Positions 6,378-12,151 of a stretch of DNA of 13,699 nucleotides are shown here, in pieces. This DNA comes from an uncultured Akkermansia sp. (GTDB lineage Bacteria > Verrucomicrobiota > Verrucomicrobiia > Verrucomicrobiales > Akkermansiaceae). The first letter of the stretch is position 1, and every line of letters begins with the position of its first letter. The translations under genes were made by a program, and so were the position numbers. The DNA lies in NCBI GenBank assembly GCA_904501955.1, contig CAJGCY010000062.1:1-13699 (forward strand), given 5' to 3'. The notes under the pieces are model-generated. The model ran no database searches. It was not told the origin of the DNA and worked only from the letters and a program-made list of their open reading frames with translations.

Positions 6378-8258
6378 ATGTTTTACTCCAAATCCGAGAA
6401 TCGCCGCAAGCGCTGGTGGCGTGTGCTGACCATTGGGCAGAAGAAACTCCTGTGGCTGGCATTCACGCTGCTGGTGCTTATTTTGCTCATAGTGGGCGTT
6501 TTGTTCACCTACTCATACAGAGCGGCAAAGTATGAGATTGAGAGCGTGGTGAGCGGTGATCCCGTTACGGTCTTGTATGATTATGATAATCATTATATAA
6601 CAAGCTTGTACGGGGTGCGCCATCGCCCGGTGGTGTGGGCGGAGCTCCCCCAAGACCTCATCAATGCTTTTGTGGCACGCGAGGATGAAAACTTTTTTGA
6701 GCATGACGGCATCGTCTATTCTGCCGTACTTCGCTCCGTCTTCCGCAATGTGTCGAGCATGAGCTATGAGCAGGGGGCTTCCACCATTACCATGCAGCTG
6801 GCTCGCAATGTCTTTGAGCTGCAGGACAAGACGCTTGATCGTAAGATTTTGGAGGCCTTTATCGCTCAGCGTATTGAGGATAAATATGATAAGCAGACCA
6901 TCCTGGTGCAATACCTGAACCGCATTTACTTCGGGCAAAATTGCTACGGTGTAGGTGCAGCGGCAGAGTATTATTTCGGGAAGAAAGTGTCTGAGCTTAA
7001 TCTGGCGGAGTGCGCAACCCTGGCCGGCATCGTGCGCGGTCCGTCGCTCTGCAATCCCGTCACCAGCATGGAGAACGCCATGGGGGTGAAGCGTGAAACC
7101 CTCGAGCGCATGTATGAGCTTTCTCTCATTACCGAGGAGCAAAAGATGCAAGCGCAGGAAGCCGCCATCGAGTTGCACCGCGGGGAGAACAAAGCGGAGA
7201 AAAAGCTCAGCTACGTCACCACTTGGGGCCTGCGCGAGTTGGATACCCTGCGCCATAGCTTTGACCGCGATGCCGTGGGCTTGGCTATTGTTTCCACCTT
7301 TGATTTAGAGCTCCAGCAGTATGTGGAAACCGCCTCTGAGCGCGCTCTCGTGATGGTGGAGGGCTCCTCCCTCATATACCCTGAGGCTTGGGTGGATGCC
7401 ACCAAATCCCCCGAAGGCCAAAAGCAGGATGTCGCCTATTTTACCACGGCCAAGCGCCCCAGAGATTTCAAGGTGCGTGGTGATGGTAATGATTTTGAGG
7501 ACATTGTACAGTGCTGTGTATTGGTGGTGGATTGCCGCGCGCGCCATTTCGGTGAGGTGATGGCCGTCACCTCCGGCCGCAGTGTGGCGGATGGCAAGGA
7601 ACGCTGGCTGCGCCCCATACAACCCGGCCGTGCGCTCGCTCCGCTCTTGTTTGCTGCAGCCGGTAACTGTAACGACGGCCAGTCTTACATCATTACCAGT
7701 GATGTGCGCATGACCGGTGAGAAAACCGGCTTCGAGAACGTAAAGGCTTATTTTGAAAAGCTTCAACTCGGGGCGGACTTTGGCGCCGTGCAGAAGGAGT
7801 CTGATTTGTATGAGGGTAAGATTTCCATGCAGCCCCTGGGCTTGGTACGTGCGCTCATTTCCTTGCAGAACAATGGCCGCGAGGTGGACCTTCATTGCAT
7901 TGATACCGTATGGAGCCGTGCCCGCCACAAGCTCTATGTGTATAAACAAGAGGAAACGGAGGAGTTTATCCCCCGCGAGACGGCCGGTACCGTCGCGTCG
8001 CTTTCCCCTTTCATCCACCGAAAGGACACCCCCATTCTCCTCAGTGAGGGGCTGGTGGATAACGGCGGATTCCTGACGATGGCTTGCAATGCGCGCGGTG
8101 TTGCCGTGTTTGTCTGGATCGGGTTTGATGACCCGAGCATCCCCGCAGCATCCAACCCCGTGGTGCGGAGGTTGATGTCCAGGGCATCCGTTCATTTGGC
8201 CAAAGAGTTACACAAAGAGGCTCGCCGCCGTCTCATTGAGCGGCCTGCCGGCAAGTGA
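6378..8258 (+). CDS. Class A PBP homologue: active-looking GT51 glycosyltransferase with degenerate transpeptidase domain
   Basis: A 626-residue PBP1A-like protein. It has a basic cytoplasmic N-terminus, one membrane anchor (about 24-45), a GT51 peptidoglycan glycosyltransferase domain (about 75-260) and a C-terminal transpeptidase-like domain (about 300-600). GT51 motifs are intact: REDENFFEHDG (catalytic Glu102), QGASTITMQLARN (132-144), RKILEAFIAQRIE (155-167), QYLNRIYFGQNCYGVGAA (178-195) and ECATLAGIVRGP (211-222). The transpeptidase motifs are not. The usual QPGSxFKP is QPGRALAP (415-422), replacing catalytic Ser by Arg418 and Lys by Ala421. The expected SxN aligns with FEN (452-454). 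The KTGT region reads LTMACN (566-571) just before VFVWIGFDD. The domain fold seems kept while crosslinking chemistry and beta-lactam acylation should be lost. It is therefore probably a glycan polymerase with a structural or regulatory C-domain. The frame is intact throughout, so this is not a decayed gene. Confidence 0.9.
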   Translation: MFYSKSENRRKRWWRVLTIGQKKLLWLAFTLLVLILLIVGVLFTYSYRAAKYEIESVVSGDPVTVLYDYDNHYITSLYGVRHRPVVWAELPQDLINAFVAREDENFFEHDGIVYSAVLRSVFRNVSSMSYEQGASTITMQLARNVFELQDKTLDRKILEAFIAQRIEDKYDKQTILVQYLNRIYFGQNCYGVGAAAEYYFGKKVSELNLAECATLAGIVRGPSLCNPVTSMENAMGVKRETLERMYELSLITEEQKMQAQEAAIELHRGENKAEKKLSYVTTWGLRELDTLRHSFDRDAVGLAIVSTFDLELQQYVETASERALVMVEGSSLIYPEAWVDATKSPEGQKQDVAYFTTAKRPRDFKVRGDGNDFEDIVQCCVLVVDCRARHFGEVMAVTSGRSVADGKERWLRPIQPGRALAPLLFAAAGNCNDGQSYIITSDVRMTGEKTGFENVKAYFEKLQLGADFGAVQKESDLYEGKISMQPLGLVRALISLQNNGREVDLHCIDTVWSRARHKLYVYKQEETEEFIPRETAGTVASLSPFIHRKDTPILLSEGLVDNGGFLTMACNARGVAVFVWIGFDDPSIPAASNPVVRRLMSRASVHLAKELHKEARRRLIERPAGK

Positions 8259-8267
8259 TTCCCGCTC

Positions 8268-9044
8268 ATGCGCATGATAGATTACACCCCTCAGCTTCAT
8301 ACCGCACAGGCTGCTGCCCGCTTGGCCGGTGCTTTTTTGCGAGAACGTTTCCATTCCGTCAAAACGGTGGATGCCAGCGAGGCTCATGATATTAAACTTC
8401 GGCTTGATAAGGAAACGCAAGCGCTGATAGTGGCGCGCTTGCAGCAGGATTTCCCGGAGTATGCCGTGCTGGGTGAGGAGGGGGATTGCGGGCATGATTC
8501 CGCTCCCGCCCAATGGGTGGTAGACCCCATCGACGGTACGGTCAACTACTTTTACGGCATCCCGATTTTCTGCGTGAGCATCGCTTTGCAGGTGGCGGGG
8601 CAAACCGTGCTGGGCTGCGTGTATGACCCCATGCAGAATGAGTGCTTCTGCGCCATTCGTGGCGGGGAGGCCGCGTTGAATGGTCGTCCGTTGCGCGTTT
8701 CCGCCCGCTCCGCCATGGCGGAGGCTGTGGTATTCATCGGACATGGCACGCACGATGGCTCCGGCGCTCAGGGAATTGCGCGCTTTGCTCATATTTCCGC
8801 GCAGGTGAAAAAAATCCGCATTTTAGGCTCCGCTGCATTGACGCTTTGCTACATAGCTGCCGGTCGCTTTGATGCCTATATCGAGAACCGCATTCACCTG
8901 TGGGATTTCGCTGCTGCAAGGGTTATCTTGGAGGCAGCCGGTGGTTGCTTGGAGTATGAGCCATCCTCTGCAGATGGCCGCACGGGCTCTGTGATAGCTT
9001 GGAATGGCGCCTTACCCATTCATGATGCTCTGAAAATGAACTGA
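8268..9044 (+). CDS. Inositol monophosphatase-family phosphatase (SuhB/IMPase-like)
   Basis: A 258-residue magnesium-dependent sugar-phosphate phosphatase. The metal-binding signature is complete: GEE (69-71), WVVDPIDGTVNYF (83-95, ligands Asp86 and Asp89) and the C-terminal WDFAAARVILEAAGG (212-226, Asp213). The family includes inositol-1-phosphatase/SuhB, CysQ-like 3'-phosphoadenosine phosphatases and HisN-type histidinol-phosphatases. The motifs do not decide among them, so no symbol is given. It begins 9 nt after the PBP homologue and ends 11 nt before rsmB. Two in-frame Met codons (8268 and 8274) could serve as start and neither has a Shine-Dalgarno. It is cytoplasmic, with no signal peptide. 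Confidence 0.92.
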   Translation: MRMIDYTPQLHTAQAAARLAGAFLRERFHSVKTVDASEAHDIKLRLDKETQALIVARLQQDFPEYAVLGEEGDCGHDSAPAQWVVDPIDGTVNYFYGIPIFCVSIALQVAGQTVLGCVYDPMQNECFCAIRGGEAALNGRPLRVSARSAMAEAVVFIGHGTHDGSGAQGIARFAHISAQVKKIRILGSAALTLCYIAAGRFDAYIENRIHLWDFAAARVILEAAGGCLEYEPSSADGRTGSVIAWNGALPIHDALKMN

Positions 9045-9055
9045 TTTTTCTCATT

Positions 9056-10315
9056 ATGCGCAAGAATCAACGAAACAACGCTGTTGATATAACCAAGTCC
9101 GGTGCACGTGCCGTAGCGCTCAAGTGTTTGCTGCGCTGGGCTAAGGGGGGCGTGTTTGCGGAAACGCTCGTCGCGCGCGAGGCTGCGGCTTTGTCCTCGG
9201 CGGATAGAGCGCTTGTACTGGCCATTGTCTTGGGTACCTTGCGCAATATGCGCTGGCTGGAGCACTTGAGCAAGTCCCTTCGCCCCACCCCGATGGAGGA
9301 TACGGCTCACTGGCTCGTCATGCTCGGGCTGTGCCAGCTCTTTATCCTGGGCCAAGCGGAGCATGCTGCCGTGTGCGAGACCGTGTCCGTCGCCCCGGCG
9401 CGCTTGCGTGGGCTGGTGAATGGGATTTTGCGCAATGCTGTGCGTCGCCGTGCGGAGTTTGAGTCAGCGCGGGGCTCCTTGCCATTGGGTGTGCGTTATT
9501 CCTCCCCGGATTGGTTGGTGAAGCGCTGGGTGGCTGAGTTCGGGGCGGAGGAAACGGAGCAAATGCTGGCGTGGAATGTGCAGGCGCCGCCCGTGTATGT
9601 GCGCTTGAACCCGCTGCGCCCCATGGAGATACCGGCAGAGTGGGTGCCGCTGCCCCATGCTCAGGGGTGGTACCGCCTGCCGTCCGGTATTCCGACGGCG
9701 GCCTTGCAAAATGGCTGCGTGTACGTTGCGGACCCCTCCACTCGCTACTGTGTGGAGCTGTTGCAACCGCAAGCCGGTGAGAAAATCTTGGATGCCTGTG
9801 CTGCTCCCGGTGGCAAATCTGCTGCTATGTTAGCCGCTACAGGTGGGCAAATCCGCCTCTTGGCTACGGATTCCGCGGAGCATCGTCTGCCCCAGCTCAA
9901 GCAGAATTTGGAACGCGCCGGCGGTGTGTCCGTCGAGCTTGCCTGCCATGATTGGTCCAAGCCCTGTCCGCCGGAGATGCTGGGGGCTTTTGATGCCGTC
10001 TTGCTTGATGTCCCTTGCAGTAATTCAGGTGTGCTGCAGCGCCGCGTGGATGCTCGCTGGCGCCTCTCAGCTCAGGAAATTGAGCGCCTCGCGCAGCTGC
10101 AAGCCACCATTCTTGAGTGCGCCTGTGCAGCCGTTCGTCCCGGTGGGCGTTTGGTGTACTCCACTTGTTCCATTGATGGTCAAGAGGACCGCGGGGTGGT
10201 GGATGCCTTCTTGGCGCGTCATCCCGAGTTTTCGCTCGAGCGTGATTATTTGGCGCTCCCGCATCGCGAGCAGTCGGACGGCGCTTATGCCGCTCTTTTG
10301 ATGAAGTCCGTGTGA
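9056..10315 (+). CDS. rsmB: 16S rRNA (cytosine-967 C5) methyltransferase RsmB
   Basis: A 419-residue RNA m5C methyltransferase of the RsmB/Sun group, which modifies C967 of 16S rRNA using S-adenosylmethionine. An N-terminal NusB-like helical domain (about 14-135, ending VNGILRNAVRR) is what marks RsmB among related enzymes. The catalytic domain shows the SAM-binding motif LDACAAPGGKSA (245-256), DVPCSNSG (318-325, with Cys321, which assists product release) and YSTCSIDGQED (368-378, with nucleophile Cys371). The length fits the family (about 430). It is the last gene of the cluster, 11 nt after the phosphatase gene, and has no Shine-Dalgarno. Its presence marks the cluster as chromosomal housekeeping DNA, in contrast to what follows. 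Confidence 0.95.
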   Translation: MRKNQRNNAVDITKSGARAVALKCLLRWAKGGVFAETLVAREAAALSSADRALVLAIVLGTLRNMRWLEHLSKSLRPTPMEDTAHWLVMLGLCQLFILGQAEHAAVCETVSVAPARLRGLVNGILRNAVRRRAEFESARGSLPLGVRYSSPDWLVKRWVAEFGAEETEQMLAWNVQAPPVYVRLNPLRPMEIPAEWVPLPHAQGWYRLPSGIPTAALQNGCVYVADPSTRYCVELLQPQAGEKILDACAAPGGKSAAMLAATGGQIRLLATDSAEHRLPQLKQNLERAGGVSVELACHDWSKPCPPEMLGAFDAVLLDVPCSNSGVLQRRVDARWRLSAQEIERLAQLQATILECACAAVRPGGRLVYSTCSIDGQEDRGVVDAFLARHPEFSLERDYLALPHREQSDGAYAALLMKSV

Positions 10316-10347
10316 TTCCTGTGGCCTTTTGTTACATTTGCCGGGAT

Positions 10348-10514
10348 TGATAAATCGGAAGTTGGCGAGCGAAGCGAGACGCGAAGACGGGAGTTCCGAA
10401 CCTCAGTATAGCAACAAAAAAGGAAATGGGACCACAACAGGGGTTCCGAGTTGCGGGGCTTTGAATTCCGCTCGCCTACGGCTCGCAAACTGCACGCCAA
10501 CTTCCGATTCATCA
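10348..10514. repeat. Intergenic repeat element bounded by 20-bp inverted repeats (contains dispersed unit, copy 2)
   Basis: The left end 10348-10367 and right end 10495-10514 are inverted repeats of each other (19 of 20 bases). They enclose 127 nt with no credible gene. The right half, 10463-10509, is the second copy of the dispersed unit at 108-154. The left half, read on the other strand, also has CTCGC motifs followed by the same CAACTTCCGATT end, so the element looks like two half-units facing each other. No flanking target-site duplication is obvious. Size and layout suit a MITE-like or REP-derived element between the housekeeping operon and the recombinase. Confidence 0.6.
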
Positions 10515-10531
10515 CACTGTAGAGACTGATT

Positions 10532-10550
10532 AGAAGCCCCTCTTCTTTTT
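10532..10550 (+). terminator. Weak intrinsic terminator after the rsmB operon
   Basis: AGAAG (10532-10536) pairs with CTTCT (10542-10546) around the loop CCCCT, followed by TTTT, then GG and another T run. The stem is only 5 bp and lies 217 nt past the rsmB stop, beyond the repeat element, so its efficiency is doubtful. No better terminator was seen between 10316 and 10594. Confidence 0.35.
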
Positions 10551-10594
10551 GGTTTTGCTTCACGCGTTCGCCATGCCTTATGTGTAAGCTTGGC

Positions 10595-11614
10595 TCACAA
10601 TTTTCCTGCCTTCTGGCTATTGCCTTTTCTTGTTCGCTGCGCGCCCATGCTTACGGCCCAAAATAAGGTTGCTTCTTTTCTGCTTACCGGCATCATGTAG
10701 CGGCTACGCAGCAAGCTGCTGTCGCGGTGTCCCATCTCCAGCTGGAGCTCCGGTAAATTGCGGAATTGGGCTGCGTGGTAACTGGCAAAGGTGTGTCGGC
10801 ATACATCCGACGTCCAACGGGTGAACCCGGCGTCTTGCCGCAGCGCGCGCCAGCGTCTGTCCCAGTTGCGGGGAATGTGGCAATCCTGTTGCGTTAAACC
10901 ACTCAGCCCGCGCAGCGTCACTGCACGGCCTCCTCCGGTTTTGCTCTTACCGGGGCGGATGATGACTATCTTTTCCTCTCTGTGTATATCATTGTCTTTC
11001 AGCCTCTTCACTTCCATTGGGCGTATGCCGCAGTATAGCATGAGGCGTAGTGAGAAATCCATGCAGCGGTGCCGGGGCTTTTGTGCGGTGCGCAGCAGTC
11101 TCTCTATCTCCTCCATACAGAGCGGTTCTATGGGTTTCTCCTCGATTTTAGGGGGTGTTATACGGCTTACCGGATTGTTTGCACACCATTCCTGCCGAAT
11201 GCCGAAGCTGAAGACGCTGCTCAGTATGGCTCTGCCTTTGGTGTAGCTGCTGGCGCTCGCTCCGAATGCTGTTGCCAGAATGCGGCGGCAATCTTTGGCG
11301 GTCATTCCTCGCAGTGGCATCTCTGCCGCTCCCTCCACCCGCAGGATGCGCCGCACAAAATGCCGCAAATCCCGCTTTGTTGTTGGCCTCAGCCCTCTGC
11401 GTTCCTCTACGCTTGCCCATGCCGCTTCTTCCAGCGTCACCGTTGCCTCCTCATCCTGCACAGCTGCGATTCCTTTTTGCATCACTCTCCTCAGTAGCTG
11501 TATTTGTTCCAAGCGACTCCTCTTCAGCGCTTCATCTCCCAGTGTTTCCAATGCCTCTAGGATTAATCGCAGCGCATCCGCCCTACCTATTTTTGCTTTG
11601 CTTATCGTTTCCAT
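10595..11614 (-). CDS. Tyrosine recombinase / integrase
   Basis: A 339-residue tyrosine recombinase with an N-terminal SAM-like DNA-binding domain (about 58-150) and a catalytic domain (about 160-320). Catalytic residues visible are Arg198 in YCGIRPMEVKRL, probable Lys225 in GKSKTGGGR, Arg273 in SDVCRHTFASYH, His296 in EMGHRDSS and nucleophile Tyr306 in RSRYMMP. The first His of the usual HxxR box is Asp270, a variation found in divergent members. The start at 11614 is well supported: AGGAG (11620-11624) lies 5 nt upstream, the only strong Shine-Dalgarno in the window. The gene runs opposite to the operon and divergently from the ankyrin gene. It may be a phage or island integrase or a cassette-type recombinase; no phage gene or tRNA is adjacent. 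Confidence 0.93.
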   Translation of the reverse strand: METISKAKIGRADALRLILEALETLGDEALKRSRLEQIQLLRRVMQKGIAAVQDEEATVTLEEAAWASVEERRGLRPTTKRDLRHFVRRILRVEGAAEMPLRGMTAKDCRRILATAFGASASSYTKGRAILSSVFSFGIRQEWCANNPVSRITPPKIEEKPIEPLCMEEIERLLRTAQKPRHRCMDFSLRLMLYCGIRPMEVKRLKDNDIHREEKIVIIRPGKSKTGGGRAVTLRGLSGLTQQDCHIPRNWDRRWRALRQDAGFTRWTSDVCRHTFASYHAAQFRNLPELQLEMGHRDSSLLRSRYMMPVSRKEATLFWAVSMGAQRTRKGNSQKAGKL

Positions 11615-11619
11615 GCCGT

Positions 11620-11624
11620 CTCCT
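11620..11624 (-). promoter_or_regulatory. Shine-Dalgarno of the recombinase gene
   Basis: On the minus strand AGGAG sits 5 nt before the ATG. It fixes the start codon and stands out because the neighbouring genes lack such a site. Confidence 0.8.
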
Positions 11625-11627
11625 GCT

Positions 11628-11798
11628 TTACTAATGCTGATGTCAACTACATAATTGTTTTTTTGAAAAAATGCCTAAAAAAACATAGCAATGCATCATT
11701 GCCGTTGCAATCTTTAAAATTCTGCGCACGCAGTTTTTATTTGATAAAAGTGCTTACTTGCTTATAATGAGAGGAGTTTTAGCCATCAGCATTAGTAA
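11628..11798. repeat. Perfect 15-bp inverted repeat pair beside the recombinase (candidate recombination or regulatory site)
   Basis: TTACTAATGCTGATG at 11628-11642 and CATCAGCATTAGTAA at 11784-11798 are exact reverse complements, 141 nt apart. The first arm lies 13 nt upstream of the recombinase start codon. By rough count such a match is very unlikely by chance in a few hundred bases. Between the arms are a small inverted repeat (GCAAT 11688-11692 with ATTGC 11698-11702), CTGCGCACGCAG at 11722-11733 followed by five T, and a strong promoter. The role is unknown: recombinase binding arms, cassette ends or an autoregulatory operator are all possible. Confidence 0.6.
11741..11768 (+). promoter_or_regulatory. 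Near-consensus sigma70 promoter facing away from the recombinase
   Basis: TTGATA (11741-11746) and a perfect TATAAT (11763-11768) are 16 nt apart, the best promoter match in the window. Transcription would start near 11775 and read toward the small ORF and the ankyrin gene. It lies between the two arms of the 15-bp inverted repeat, so recombination or binding at those arms could affect it. Confidence 0.55.
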
Positions 11799-11927
11799 TG
11801 ATGTATATTTATGCCAAGGGCAGTTCAAGGTAAACATAGGGGCGTTTTTTTGCTTGTTTTAGGTTTGCTATGGAATTGTTTGTAGGAGATGTCTCCTTAT
11901 TTATAAATTTCTCAGTCTGATTAGAGT

Positions 11928-12080
11928 ATGAAATTCGTCGTTATTGTAATATTAGCAGTGTTCGGATGCACAACATTCTGGTATGGACACCAGTTGCAAA
12001 GTGAAGTGTTGATGAGCTTGGGCGCTATGTTTTTTCTGCCGATTATTTTTCACATTGCAAGATTCCTGTTACGTCGCTGA
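11928..12080 (+). CDS. Possible small membrane protein, 50 residues
   Basis: ATG at 11928 opens 50 codons ending in TGA at 12078-12080. The product starts MKFVVIVILAVFGC, continues through a short polar stretch (about 17-28) and has a second hydrophobic segment (about 29-45) ending in RFLLRR. The layout is that of a two-helix membrane protein. The alternative is a lipoprotein, since VFGC at 11-14 is lipobox-like with an unusual Phe. It sits downstream of the strong outward promoter and 71 nt before the ankyrin gene, so they may be co-transcribed. No family is recognised and there is no clear Shine-Dalgarno. Such an ORF can occur by chance, hence the modest confidence. Confidence 0.45.
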   Translation: MKFVVIVILAVFGCTTFWYGHQLQSEVLMSLGAMFFLPIIFHIARFLLRR

Positions 12081-12084
12081 GCCT

Positions 12085-12112
12085 TTGCGTTTGTTCATAA
12101 GGTAATTATTGT
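12085..12112 (+). promoter_or_regulatory. Weak promoter candidate for the ankyrin gene
   Basis: TTGCGT (12085-12090) and TATTGT (12107-12112) are 16 nt apart, ahead of the ATG at 12152. Both hexamers are imperfect. The gene could equally be read from the stronger promoter at 11741-11768. Confidence 0.25.
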
Positions 12113-12151
12113 AACCCTTTTTCTTAACTCACCACCCCCTCAATTGTTTGT

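Larger units (their letters stand above)
11615..11927. other. AT-rich divergent intergenic region, 313 bp
   Basis: No confident gene is seen here. Besides the inverted repeat pair and promoter listed separately, it holds a 24-codon ORF at 11811-11885, with a basic N-terminus followed by a Leu/Val-rich stretch. That ORF has no Shine-Dalgarno and is not called. An interrupted palindrome AGGAGA-TG-TCTCCT lies at 11884-11897, 30 nt before the next start codon, and could be an operator. The base composition is clearly more AT-rich than the operon at 2303-10315, consistent with imported or regulatory DNA. Confidence 0.6.

Noticed and set aside
10316..10594. tRNA gene or classical attachment site beside the recombinase
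   Set aside because: No tRNA-like cloverleaf or 3' tRNA fragment could be made out. The region holds the inverted-repeat element and a weak terminator instead.
11811..11885. 24-codon ORF with a basic start and hydrophobic end
   Set aside because: Too short, no ribosome-binding site and no sign of conservation available; kept only as a note in the intergenic description.
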